A stretch of DNA of 64,000 nucleotides, from contig NZ_BMTD01000020.1 in NCBI RefSeq assembly GCF_014649495.1, positions 1 to 64,000 of the forward strand, in the 5' to 3' direction. This DNA comes from Streptomyces filipinensis (GTDB lineage Bacteria > Actinomycetota > Actinomycetes > Streptomycetales > Streptomycetaceae). The position numbers and the translations under genes were made by a program. Positions 39,409 to 48,718 of the stretch are shown here, in pieces; position 1 is the stretch's first letter; each line of letters opens with the position of its first letter. The notes beneath the pieces were generated by a model that was not told the origin of the DNA, searched no databases, and worked only from the letters and a program-made list of their open reading frames with translations.

Positions 39409-40596
39409 TCATGGCCCGGCCTCGCCCACGGGGCCGGCCGGCCGCCTCGGCGCGTCGTGTCCCTTGAGCGCGTCGTCGAGCACCGCCTCCCGGCACTCCT
39501 CGGGCGTACCCCACGCCGTGCGCAGGGCACGGGCCTTGGTCAGCCACAGGGAGAGGTCGTACTCCGCGGTGTAGCCGATCGCCCCGTGCAGCTGCAGGGC
39601 CGCGCGGGCGGTGGTGTACGCCGCCTCGCATGCCATGAGCTTGGCGGCCGCCACGTCCGCGGGGCGCGGTGACACCGCCGCGCCGAGGACCAGGGGGCGG
39701 GCGAACTCCAGGGCGGTCCTGGCATCCGCGAGACGGTGTCTGACCGCCTGGAAGGAGCCGATGGGGACGCCGAACTGGGTGCGCTGCCGGACGTAGGCGA
39801 CCGTGCGGTCGAGGAGGGCGAGTCCGACGCCGAGGGCCTGGGCGGCGATGGCCAGGCGGGCCCAGGTGAGGGCGCGCTCGCGTGGCGGATCGGGGGTGAG
39901 GAGCTCGCCGTCCGGGGTGAGCGGGGTGAGGCGGCGGGCGGGGTCGAGGGAGCGGCGCGGGGGGCCTGCGGCCGCGGTGGCCACGCGAAGGCCGTCGGCG
40001 GTGAGGACGAGGCGGAGCGTGGCCGCGTCGGCGTCCAGGGCGAGCTGCGGGGCGGCCGGGTCGGTGCCCGGGGCGCGGTCGGGGCCGGGGGCGAGGTAGC
40101 GGGCAGCGGCGGTGTCTGCGGCGAGGCGGGGGCGGGCCGGATCAGGGTCGCGGGTGGGGGCGGTGGGGGGAGGGCCGGTGTCGGGGGCGGGCTCGGTGGG
40201 GGCCGGCGTGGTCGTGAGGGCGTGGCCGAGGGGCGTGGCCACGGTGGCCAGGTCCGTGCCCGCCACCAGCCCCGGCAGGAACCGCTTGGCGGACGGGAGG
40301 TCCTGGAGCAGCACCGCCGCCGCGACCGTCTCCACCAGCGGCCCCGGCACCGCGTGCCGCCCCAGCTCCACGAAGGCCAGGGCCAGCTCCACGGGATGCC
40401 GCCCCAGGCCGCCGTGGTCCTCCGGCACCGCCAGCCCGAACACCCCCGCCTCGGCGATCCGCGACCACAGCGCGCGCCCGCGCGCGGGATCGCCGCGGCT
40501 CCAGTCCCGGATCACCGCCGGGGTGCCCGCGGCCGACAGCATCGCGTGCAGGGATCCGGTGAAGGCGCGCTGTTCGGCGTCGAGGAGGAAGCGCAT
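39409..40596 (-). CDS. acyl-CoA dehydrogenase, partner subunit of steroid pathway type
   Basis: A 395-residue acyl-CoA dehydrogenase of the short FadE partner type. Residues ~128-190 are a Pro/Ala/Asp-rich insert where the middle FAD-contact region should be, so FAD binding may be shared with its neighbour. The C-terminal helical domain is preserved (RTQFGVPIGSFQAVRHRLAD near 265-284, core FGVPIGSFQAVRH, and LQLHGAIGYTAEYDLSLWL near 335-353, core LHGAIGYTAEYD). It overlaps the next gene's stop by 1 bp. The pair probably forms an alpha2beta2 dehydrogenase as in mycobacterial cholesterol catabolism. Confidence 0.88.
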   Translation of the reverse strand: MRFLLDAEQRAFTGSLHAMLSAAGTPAVIRDWSRGDPARGRALWSRIAEAGVFGLAVPEDHGGLGRHPVELALAFVELGRHAVPGPLVETVAAAVLLQDLPSAKRFLPGLVAGTDLATVATPLGHALTTTPAPTEPAPDTGPPPTAPTRDPDPARPRLAADTAAARYLAPGPDRAPGTDPAAPQLALDADAATLRLVLTADGLRVATAAAGPPRRSLDPARRLTPLTPDGELLTPDPPRERALTWARLAIAAQALGVGLALLDRTVAYVRQRTQFGVPIGSFQAVRHRLADARTALEFARPLVLGAAVSPRPADVAAAKLMACEAAYTTARAALQLHGAIGYTAEYDLSLWLTKARALRTAWGTPEECREAVLDDALKGHDAPRRPAGPVGEAGP

Positions 40597-41744
40597 CAGC
40601 GGCGTCCCTTCGGCAGGCCGAGCAGCCGCTCGGCGATGATGTCGCGCTGGATCTCGTTCGTGCCCGCGTAGAGGGGACCGGCGAGCGAGAAGACGTAGCC
40701 CTCGGACCAGTCCGTGTCCGCCCGCTCGCCCTCCGGGCCCAGCAGGTCGAGGGCCGTCTCATGGAGCGCGAGGTCCAGCTCGGACCAGAAGACCTTGTTC
40801 GTGCTGGACTCGGGGCCCAGCTCCTCGCCCTCCAGGGAGCGGGAGGCGGCCGCGTAGGTGAACAGCTGGTAGGCGCGGGCGCCGACCACGGCGTCGGCCA
40901 CCCGGGCGCGGGCGTGCTCCGGGCAGCCGCGCGCCCGCCACAGCGCGACCAGCCGGTGCGCCGAGGCGAGGAAGCGGCCCGGCGAGCGCAGGGTGAGCCC
41001 GCGTTCGTCGCCCGCCGTGGACATCGCGATCCGCCACCCCCGGCCGGGCTCGCCGATCACGTCCTCGTCCGGCACGAACACGTCGTCCAGGAACAGTTCG
41101 GCGAAGGCCGGCTTGCCGTCCAGGCGGCCGATCGGGCGGACCGTGACACCCGGCGCCCGCAGGTCGAACATCAGATACGTGAGCCCCTGATGGGGTTTCG
41201 GGGCGTCCGGATCGCTGCGGAAGAGCCCGAAGGCCCGGTCGGCGAAGGCCGCCCGGGAGGACCAGGTCTTCTGCCCCCGCAGGAGCCAGCCGCCGTCCGT
41301 CCGTACCGCGCGGGAGGTCAGCGAGGCCAGGTCGGAGCCCGCCTCCGGCTCGGACCAGGCCTGCGCCCAGACCGCCTCCCCGGTGGCCATCGGCGGCAGC
41401 ACCCGCGCGCGTTGCTCCTGCGTGCCGTGGTCGAAGAGCGTCGGGGCCAGCAGGCTGATGCCGTTCTGCCCGACCCGGCCGGGCGCACCCGCCGCCCAGT
41501 ACTCCTCCTCGAAGACCAGCCACCGCAGCAACCCCGCGTCCCGGCCGCCGTACCGCTTCGGCCACGACACCACCGACCAGCGGTCCGCGGCCAGTTCGGC
41601 CTCCCACGCGCGGTGCGCGGCGAAGCCCTCGGCCGTCTCCAGGGACGGCAGCGGGGTGCGCGGCACATGCGCCGCCAGCCAGGCCCGGGCCTCGGCGCGG
41701 AACTCCTCGTCGGCCCTGGAGTGGGACAGGTCCACCGCCGGCAC
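40596..41744 (-). CDS. acyl-CoA dehydrogenase, FadE30-like
   Basis: A 382-residue dehydrogenase. Standard FAD-site blocks are present: WAQAWSEPEAGSDLAS near residues 115-130 and QKTWSSRA near 152. The C-terminal motif reads YAGTNEIQR near 360, with Ala where many relatives have the catalytic Glu; the C-terminal ERLLGLPKG resembles mycobacterial FadE30. Gene order beside ipdF matches the M. tuberculosis KstR2 regulon. GTG 41744 follows GAGGG at 6 nt; GTG 41735 is an alternative. Confidence 0.88.
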   Translation of the reverse strand: MPAVDLSHSRADEEFRAEARAWLAAHVPRTPLPSLETAEGFAAHRAWEAELAADRWSVVSWPKRYGGRDAGLLRWLVFEEEYWAAGAPGRVGQNGISLLAPTLFDHGTQEQRARVLPPMATGEAVWAQAWSEPEAGSDLASLTSRAVRTDGGWLLRGQKTWSSRAAFADRAFGLFRSDPDAPKPHQGLTYLMFDLRAPGVTVRPIGRLDGKPAFAELFLDDVFVPDEDVIGEPGRGWRIAMSTAGDERGLTLRSPGRFLASAHRLVALWRARGCPEHARARVADAVVGARAYQLFTYAAASRSLEGEELGPESSTNKVFWSELDLALHETALDLLGPEGERADTDWSEGYVFSLAGPLYAGTNEIQRDIIAERLLGLPKGRR

Positions 41745-41765
41745 CTTCTTCCCTCGACCTTCCCT

Positions 41766-41779
41766 AACAAGTGTTTGGT
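41766..41779. promoter_or_regulatory. KstR2-like operator 1
   Basis: AACAAGTGTTTGGT matches the remembered KstR2 motif AnCAAGnnCTTGnT at all but one fixed position. It sits in the 51-bp divergent promoter between the fadE pair and ipdF-kstR2-fadA6. Confidence 0.7.
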
Positions 41780-41795
41780 AGGTTAGCGTGGTCCT

Positions 41796-42581
41796 ATGAC
41801 AGGCGTCGAGAGCCCGGCCTACGTGCCCGGGCACGGACTGCTCAGGGGCCGCACCGCCGTCATCACCGCGGCGGCCGGCGCCGGCATCGGCGGCGCGACC
41901 GCGCGCCGCTTCCTGGAGGAGGGCGCGCACGTGGTCATCAGCGACGCGCACACGCGCCGGCTGAAGGAGCACGAGGCCGAACTGGGCCGCAAGTTCCCCG
42001 GCCGGGTGACGGCGATGCCGTGCGACGTCACCGACGACAGCCAGGTGCGGGCCCTGTTCGAAGCGGCCGTCGCCACGCACGGGCGGCTGGACGTCGTCGT
42101 CAACAACGCCGGCCTGGGCGGCACCTGCGACCTCGTCGACATGACCGACGAGCAGTGGGCCCGGGTACTGGACGTCACCCTCAACGGCACCTTCCGGTGC
42201 ACGCGGGCCGCCCTGCGGGCGATGCGGGAGACCGGCGGCGGGGTGATCGTCAACAACGCCTCCGTCGTCGGCTGGCGCGCCCAGGCCGGGCAGGCGCACT
42301 ACGCCGCCGCCAAGGCCGGGGTGATGGCGCTGACCCGGTGCGCCGCGATCGAGGCCGCCGCGTACGGCGTACGGGTCAACGCGGTGGCCCCGAGCCTCGC
42401 AATGCACCCGCACCTGGTGAAGGTCACCTCGGCCCGGTTGCTCCAGGAGCTGACCGAACGGGAGGCCTTCGGGCGGTACGCCGAGCCGTGGGAAGTGGCC
42501 AACGTGATCGTCTTCCTGGCCTCCGGCTACTCCTCGTACCTCACCGGCGAGGTCGTCGCCGTCAGCAGCCAGCACCCCTGA
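41796..42581 (+). CDS. ipdF: IpdF-like short-chain dehydrogenase
   Basis: A 261-residue SDR. TAAAGAGIGGATARRF near residue 23 binds NAD(P), NNAGLGG lies near 103, and the catalytic Ser and YxxxK are in NNASVVGWRAQ and HYAAAKAG near 150-172. The C-terminal SSYLTGEVVAVSSQ closely resembles mycobacterial IpdF (Rv3559c). IpdF oxidises 5-hydroxy-HIP-CoA in steroid ring C/D breakdown. It lies behind KstR2-like operator 1. Confidence 0.88.
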   Translation: MTGVESPAYVPGHGLLRGRTAVITAAAGAGIGGATARRFLEEGAHVVISDAHTRRLKEHEAELGRKFPGRVTAMPCDVTDDSQVRALFEAAVATHGRLDVVVNNAGLGGTCDLVDMTDEQWARVLDVTLNGTFRCTRAALRAMRETGGGVIVNNASVVGWRAQAGQAHYAAAKAGVMALTRCAAIEAAAYGVRVNAVAPSLAMHPHLVKVTSARLLQELTEREAFGRYAEPWEVANVIVFLASGYSSYLTGEVVAVSSQHP

Positions 42582-42607
42582 CGACCGGGACGGACCACAA
42601 TGGGATC

Positions 42608-43219
42608 GTGCCGACCAACAAGAAGCCCCAGGTGACCGCGGCAGCGGCCCGGCGCGGCGAACTCCTCACCACCGCTGCCGAGGTCTTCGCCGAGCACGGC
42701 TACAACGCCACCACCGTCCGCAGGATCGCCGACCACGCCGGCATGCTCGCGGGCAGTCTCTACTACCACTTCGACTCCAAGGAGTCGATGCTCGAGGAAA
42801 TCCTGCGGACCTTCCTCGACGAGCTGTGGGACGGCTACGACACCGTCCTCGCCGCAGGGTTCGGGCCCCGCGAGACGCTGGAGGCGCTCGTCACCGAGTC
42901 CTTCCGGGAGATCGACCGGCACCGCGCGGCCGTCGCGATCTACCAGAAGGAGAGCAGGCAACTCGCCGCCCAGGACCGGTTCGCGTTCCTCGCCGAGTCC
43001 CAGCGCCGGTTCGAGAAGGCCTGGCTCAGCACGCTGGAACGCGGGGTCGCCGAGCACGTCTTCCGCGCCGACCTCGACGTCCGTCTCACCTACCGGTTCG
43101 TCCGCGACACCGTATGGGTCGCCGCCTCCTGGTACCGGCCCGGCGGACAGCACAGCCCCGAGGAGATCGCCCGCCAGTACCTGTCGATGGTGCTGGACGG
43201 GATCGCCGTACGCGAGTGA
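42608..43219 (+). CDS. kstR2: KstR2-type TetR repressor
   Basis: A 203-residue TetR-family regulator. The helix-turn-helix is residues ~17-60 (RRGELLTTAAEVFAEHG, TTVRRIADHAG, GSLYYHFDSKESML). The ligand domain ends with RFVRDTVWVAASWYRPGG and ARQYLSMVLDGI, nearly as in M. tuberculosis KstR2. That repressor controls the HIP branch of cholesterol degradation and is relieved by HIP-CoA. GTG 42608 is 26 bp after ipdF. Two matching operators lie at 41766 and 47835. Confidence 0.9.
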   Translation: MPTNKKPQVTAAAARRGELLTTAAEVFAEHGYNATTVRRIADHAGMLAGSLYYHFDSKESMLEEILRTFLDELWDGYDTVLAAGFGPRETLEALVTESFREIDRHRAAVAIYQKESRQLAAQDRFAFLAESQRRFEKAWLSTLERGVAEHVFRADLDVRLTYRFVRDTVWVAASWYRPGGQHSPEEIARQYLSMVLDGIAVRE

Positions 43220-43260
43220 CACCTGATCGCATAACGCCCCTTTCCTGTGAGGGAGTTGTC

Positions 43261-44418
<1,158 letters not shown>

Positions 44419-44431
44419 GTCCTCCCGCCCG

Positions 44432-45493
44432 TCAGCGCCGTCCGTCCCGCGGTCCTGTCAGTCCCTCCAGCACCTCCTCCGCCTCCTTCACGATCCGCTC
44501 CACCAGCTCCGCGCAGGACGGCAGGTCGTCGATCACCCCGGCGACCTGCCCGGACGCCATCACCCCAAGGTCCGTACGGCCGTCCACCATCGCGGACTTC
44601 AGCAGCATCGGCGTGTTCGCGGCCAGCAGGACCTGGCTCCAGGACAGCTCCTTGCCGTGCTTGAGCGCGATTCCGTCCCGCACCAGCTGCGGCCAGGTGA
44701 GCCCCGACAACCGGCGGAAACCGGCCGCCTTCCGCAGCGCACGGGCCAGGAGCCCTATCCGTCCCGACCGCTCCAGCGTCTCCACCAGGTCCGTGCGCAG
44801 CATCCGGTGCGGCAGGCCGTCCACCGCCCGTGTGACGGTGATGTCCCGGACCGTCGCCGCCAGATACCGGGCCTTCACCGCGTCCGGCACCGTCGAGTCG
44901 GAGGTGAGCAGGAACCGCGTACCCATCGCCACCCCGGCAGCCCCGTAGGCCAGCGCCGCCACCAGACCCCGCCCGTCGAAGAAGCCACCCGCCGCCACGA
45001 CCGGTATGTCCACCGCGTCCACCACCTGCGGCAGCAGCACGCTCGTCGCCACCTCGCCGGTGTGCCCGCCGCCCTCACCGCCCTGCACGATCACCGCGTC
45101 CGCACCCCAGGCGGCCACCTTCTCGGCGTGCCGGCGCGCCCCGACGGACGGGATGACGACCACACCCGCCTCCCTGAGCCGGGCGATCAGCTCACGCGAG
45201 GGTGCCAGGGCGAAGGAGGCCACCCGGACGCCCTCCGCCACCATGATCTCCACGCGGTCGGCCGCGTCGCCCGCGTCGGCGCGCAGGTTCACCCCGAACG
45301 GCGCGTCGGTACGGGACCGCACCTCCCGTATCGCCTCGCGAAGCCGGTCCGGTGTCATCGTCGCCGATGCCAGGATGCCGAGAGCACCCGCGTTCGCCGC
45401 CGCCGAGACCAGCCGTGGGCCGGCCACCCACCCCATCCCGGTCTGCACGACCGGATGGCGGACCCCGGCCAGCCGGGTGAGCGCGGTGTCCAT
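44432..45493 (-). CDS. ipdC: IpdC-like flavin reductase (nitronate-monooxygenase fold)
   Basis: A 353-residue FMN barrel of the 2-nitropropane dioxygenase/NMO superfamily. HPVVQTGMGWVAGP near residue 13, VIVQGGEGGGHTG near 138 and AAGGFFDGRGLVAAL near 170 form the FMN site. In steroid degraders IpdC reduces 5-oxo-HIC-type CoA thioesters. Its ATG shares a base with the ipdB stop (TGATG). Assignment to IpdC and not a nitronate monooxygenase rests on gene neighbours. Confidence 0.87.
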   Translation of the reverse strand: MDTALTRLAGVRHPVVQTGMGWVAGPRLVSAAANAGALGILASATMTPDRLREAIREVRSRTDAPFGVNLRADAGDAADRVEIMVAEGVRVASFALAPSRELIARLREAGVVVIPSVGARRHAEKVAAWGADAVIVQGGEGGGHTGEVATSVLLPQVVDAVDIPVVAAGGFFDGRGLVAALAYGAAGVAMGTRFLLTSDSTVPDAVKARYLAATVRDITVTRAVDGLPHRMLRTDLVETLERSGRIGLLARALRKAAGFRRLSGLTWPQLVRDGIALKHGKELSWSQVLLAANTPMLLKSAMVDGRTDLGVMASGQVAGVIDDLPSCAELVERIVKEAEEVLEGLTGPRDGRR

Positions 45494-46236
45494 CAGAGCG
45501 GAACCTCCCTGGCCCGGGTGTTGTCCGGATCGATCACCTCGCGGATCAGGCGCAGCTCGGCGTCGCTCGGCCGGCGGGTGTACGGCACCTCGTCCGGGAT
45601 CACGAGGTCGAACCCCGTCGCCTCCCGCACCTGCTCCACCGTCACGCCCGGATGCACCGAGACCAGCCGCATCGTGCGGCCCGGCGTGGCGAAGTCGAAG
45701 ACGCCGAGGTCGGAGACGACACGAGGGATGCGGTGGTACGGCGCGCCGGCCGCGTGGTCGTACCCGACCCCGCACACCATGTCGACCTTCTCGACGAAGA
45801 CCCGCCGGGAGTGCTTCGGGATCCAGTAACTCGTCGGGTTGTTCAGAGTGTTGACCGGTGCCCCGCGCACCCCGAGCAGCTGCCGCGTCGGCTTCGCCCA
45901 GTCGCCGATGCAGGAGATGTTCTGGTTGCCGTACCGGTCGATCTGGCTCGCGCCCATCATCACGTGCCGTCGGCCCCCGGTGACCAGTTCGAGGTGCTTG
46001 CGGTACGGCAGCCAGCCCTCGACCGTGCCGTCCGGGTTCGTGATCATCGCCTCGCCGTCGGTCAACAGCAGGTCGGGCGCGAAGGTCCGGGCGGCGAGAC
46101 GGGCGCCGGTGGACGGGACCAGGCCCATCGGGCTCGCCAGGATCTCGCCCCCGCCCCGCCAGGCCTCGGCGCAGGCGACGACGCAGTACTCGGCGCGGGA
46201 GACGACGCCGTCCGCGGCCGGTGTGGCCTCGCTCAT
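45493..46236 (-). CDS. ipdB: IpdB, beta subunit of COCHEA-CoA hydrolase
   Basis: 247 residues of the CoA-transferase beta type. CVVACAEAWRGGGEILASPMG near residue 18 (core CAEAWRGGGE), MMGASQIDRYGNQNIS near 92, PTSYW near 134 and VSVHPGVTVEQV near 195 agree with mycobacterial IpdB. IpdAB resembles CoA transferases but opens the last steroid-derived ring hydrolytically. ATG 46236 follows GGAGGAG and overlaps ipdA by 4 bp. Confidence 0.92.
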   Translation of the reverse strand: MSEATPAADGVVSRAEYCVVACAEAWRGGGEILASPMGLVPSTGARLAARTFAPDLLLTDGEAMITNPDGTVEGWLPYRKHLELVTGGRRHVMMGASQIDRYGNQNISCIGDWAKPTRQLLGVRGAPVNTLNNPTSYWIPKHSRRVFVEKVDMVCGVGYDHAAGAPYHRIPRVVSDLGVFDFATPGRTMRLVSVHPGVTVEQVREATGFDLVIPDEVPYTRRPSDAELRLIREVIDPDNTRAREVPL

Positions 46237-47069
46237 GACTCCTCCTTGACCGCCGCCCGGTAGGCACGCTCGTCCCCGGACAGACAGCGCGCCGCGAACG
46301 CGGGCCACGGCGTGGTCGCGTACCGCTTCTGGAACGCCTCGTCCCGGCCGTAGTCGGGGGCGCAGGACGTGAAGTGCGCGCCGCCCGGGGCCTCCACGAC
46401 GCCGGTCACCACATGCCGTCGGACCAGCAGGGACTGTGGCGCCGCCGCCTTCGTCAGCTCGGCCGTGTCGACGATCCGTTCACAGGAGACGTACGCCGCG
46501 TCCGCCGCCTCGCAGAACAGGTCGTCGAAGTACGGGTCCGGCCCCAGGTACTGGCCGTTGCCCAGCCGGTCGGCGCGGTTGACGTGCACCAGGGCGGCGT
46601 CCAGGCGCAGGGCGGGCATGGCGACGAACGTCTCCCCGTCCTCGTACGGCGAAGTGACCGTCCGCAGGCCGGGGTTGACCCGCAGGACGTCCGAGCCCAG
46701 GCCGGCCCTGACCGGCAGGAAGGGCAGCCGGTTGGCGGCGGCGCGCAGTCCCCACATGAACATCGCCTCGTCCACCTCCGTCAGCTCGAAGGCGCCCCGC
46801 TCGCGCGCCGCCCGGTAGTGCGGCTCCAGCGGGATGGAGTCGAGCGTGACGAAGGCGGTGACGAGCTTGCGGATCCGGCCGGCCGCCGCGAGCATCCCGA
46901 CGTCCGGACCGCCGTACGACACCACGGTCAGGTCGGCGATCCGGGAGCGGAGCAGCGCCCGCACCAGCGCCATCGGCTTGCGGCGGGAACCCCAGCCGCC
47001 GATGCCGAGGGTCATGCCGCTCTCCAGCCGGGAGACCACCTCGTCGGCGGTCATCGTCTTGTCACCCAT
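46233..47069 (-). CDS. ipdA: IpdA, alpha subunit of COCHEA-CoA hydrolase
   Basis: 278 residues of the CoA-transferase alpha type. MTLGIGGWGSRRKPMALVRALLRS near residues 19-42 (core GGWGSRRKPMALVRA), VVSYGGPDVGML near 49, LPFLPVRAGLGSDV near 114, DPYFDDLF near 181, and VEAPGGAHFTSCAPDYGRDE near 228 (core APGGAHFTSCAPDYG) all match Rv3551. It directly abuts echA20 with no gap and couples to ipdB by ATGA. Confidence 0.93.
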   Translation of the reverse strand: MGDKTMTADEVVSRLESGMTLGIGGWGSRRKPMALVRALLRSRIADLTVVSYGGPDVGMLAAAGRIRKLVTAFVTLDSIPLEPHYRAARERGAFELTEVDEAMFMWGLRAAANRLPFLPVRAGLGSDVLRVNPGLRTVTSPYEDGETFVAMPALRLDAALVHVNRADRLGNGQYLGPDPYFDDLFCEAADAAYVSCERIVDTAELTKAAAPQSLLVRRHVVTGVVEAPGGAHFTSCAPDYGRDEAFQKRYATTPWPAFAARCLSGDERAYRAAVKEES

Positions 47070-47813
47070 CTACGCGCCCTCCTTCCCGAACGTGTCGCGG
47101 ACCCGGTCGGCCAGTCCGCTGAGGTTGGCTTCGAAGGTGAAGCCCTGCTCGAAGCGGTAGCTGCGGCGGACGTCGACCGGGTCGATGCCGTTGATGGCCG
47201 CCTTCGCCATGCGCAGCAGCCGCCCGTCCTTGGCGGCGATCTCGCGGGCCAGCTCCACCGCCGCCGCCCGTACCCCCGCGCGCGGCACCATCCGCCACAC
47301 CGAGCCGTGCCGGTGCAGCTCCTCGGCGCTCGCGGTACGGCCCGTGTAGTACAGGGCGCGCATCAGGTGCTGCGGGACCAGGCGGGCCAGATGGGTCGCC
47401 GCCCCCAGCGCGCCCCGGTCCAGCTCGGGCAGCCCGAAGGAGGCGTCCTCGCTCGCCACGATCGCGTCCGCGCTGCCCACCAGGCCTATCCCGCCGCCCA
47501 GACAGAAGCCCTGCACCGCCGCGACGACGGGGACCGCGCACTCGTAGACCGCCGCGAAGGCCTCGGCGCAGCCGTGGTTGGCACCGATCAGCGCCTGTTG
47601 CCCCCGCGTCTGTATCTCCTTGATGTCCACGCCCGCGTTGAACCCGCGGCCCTCGGCGGCCAGCACCACGCACCGGACATCGGTGTCGCGGCCGCAGGCG
47701 CGCACGGCGTCGGCCAGATCGAACCAGCCGTGCACCGGCAGCGCGTTCACCGGCGGGAAATCGACGGTGACCACGGAAACGCCTTTTTCCGGGGACGAAC
47801 GGGAGACACCCAT
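47070..47813 (-). CDS. echA20: EchA20-type enoyl-CoA hydratase
   Basis: A 247-residue crotonase. VNALPVHGWFDLADAV near residue 22, GRGFNAGVDIKE near 54, GFCLGGGIGLVG near 97 and GLPELDRGALGAATHL near 119 give the oxyanion hole and a sequence very close to mycobacterial EchA20. That enzyme hydrolyses the HIEC-CoA ring before IpdAB acts. An earlier ATG at 47843 lies inside the KstR2-like operator, so ATG 47813 is preferred although its ribosome site is weak. Confidence 0.9.
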   Translation of the reverse strand: MGVSRSSPEKGVSVVTVDFPPVNALPVHGWFDLADAVRACGRDTDVRCVVLAAEGRGFNAGVDIKEIQTRGQQALIGANHGCAEAFAAVYECAVPVVAAVQGFCLGGGIGLVGSADAIVASEDASFGLPELDRGALGAATHLARLVPQHLMRALYYTGRTASAEELHRHGSVWRMVPRAGVRAAAVELAREIAAKDGRLLRMAKAAINGIDPVDVRRSYRFEQGFTFEANLSGLADRVRDTFGKEGA

Positions 47814-47834
47814 GGGCGCATCAGCTACCTTTCC

Positions 47835-47848
47835 ACCAAACATTTGTT
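47835..47848. promoter_or_regulatory. KstR2-like operator 2
   Basis: Read on the minus strand, AACAAATGTTTGGT matches AnCAAGnnCTTGnT at all but two fixed positions and is close to operator 1. It lies in the 85-bp divergent gap between echA20-ipdABC and the two SDR genes. Confidence 0.65.
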
Positions 47849-47898
47849 AGGTGCGAGGCTTCGAAGCTAGCAGCCGGTGCAGAGGAGCGGGAGGGCCT

Positions 47899-48705
47899 GT
47901 GGACAACTCGCCGCGCGACACGATCCACGACAGGACTCACGACAGGACGCACGACCGCCCCCATGACACGACCCGCGGCCGAACCGTCGTCGTCACCGGC
48001 GGTACCCGGGGTGTGGGGGCCGGGATCGCCCGGGCGTTCGCCGACACCGGCGCCCGGGTCGTGGCCTGCGCCCGCAGACCGCCCGAACAGCCCCTGGAGG
48101 GCGTCGAGTTCGCCCCCCTCGACCTGCGCGATGTGCCCGCCGTCCACGCCTTCTTCGGCGCGCTGCCCCGGCTCGACGTTCTCGTCAACAACGCGGGCGG
48201 CACACCGTACCGGCGGCTCGCGGACGCCGACGCCGAACGGCACGCCAGAGTCATCGAGTTGAACCTGATCACGCCGCTGACCGCGTCCCTCGCCGCGTAC
48301 GAGCGGTTGCGCCGCAGCCGGGGTTCGGTCGTGATGGTCGGCAGTGTCAGCGGCGGCCGGCCCTCGCCCGGTTCCGCCGCGTACGGCGCGGCCAAGGCGG
48401 GCCTCGCGCAGCTGGCGGCCTCCATGGCCGTGGAGTGGGCGCCGCAGGTGCGCGTCAACACGCTCGTGGTCGGCATGGTCCGCACCGAGCTGTCGCATCT
48501 GCACTACGGCGGGCCGGACGGCATCGCCGCCGTCTCCGGCACCGTCCCGCTCGGCCGGCTCGCCGCCCCCGCCGACGTCGGCGCCGCCGCGGTCTTCCTC
48601 GCCTCCGACGCGGCCGCCTACATCAGCGGAGCCAGTCTGCATGTGCACGGCGGCGGGGAGCGGCCCGCCTTCCTGGACGCCACGACCGTCAACCGCGAGA
48701 AGTGA
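47899..48705 (+). CDS. short-chain dehydrogenase of the steroid cluster (1)
   Basis: A 268-residue SDR. After a hydrophilic start with a repeated HDRT(H) run (residues ~9-24, encoded by a 12-bp repeat), the Rossmann motif TGGTRGVGAGIAR appears near 33, NNAGG near 103, Ser in VGSVSGG near 150, and YGAAK near 162. GTG 47899 follows GGGAGGG. It is the first gene transcribed away from echA20 behind KstR2-like operator 2. Position resembles the Rv3548c/Rv3549c SDR pair; substrate unproved. Confidence 0.85.
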   Translation: MDNSPRDTIHDRTHDRTHDRPHDTTRGRTVVVTGGTRGVGAGIARAFADTGARVVACARRPPEQPLEGVEFAPLDLRDVPAVHAFFGALPRLDVLVNNAGGTPYRRLADADAERHARVIELNLITPLTASLAAYERLRRSRGSVVMVGSVSGGRPSPGSAAYGAAKAGLAQLAASMAVEWAPQVRVNTLVVGMVRTELSHLHYGGPDGIAAVSGTVPLGRLAAPADVGAAAVFLASDAAAYISGASLHVHGGGERPAFLDATTVNREK

Positions 48706-48718
48706 CAGGGGAGTCGAG

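Noticed and set aside
44432..45493. Nitronate monooxygenase
   Set aside because: The fold fits, but gene order with ipdA/ipdB and the KstR2-type regulator makes IpdC more likely.
45493..47069. Ordinary 3-oxoacid CoA transferase (ScoAB-type) subunits
   Set aside because: The conserved blocks and neighbours agree with IpdA/IpdB, which lost transferase function; simple ketoacid transfer would not explain echA20, ipdC and kstR2 beside them.
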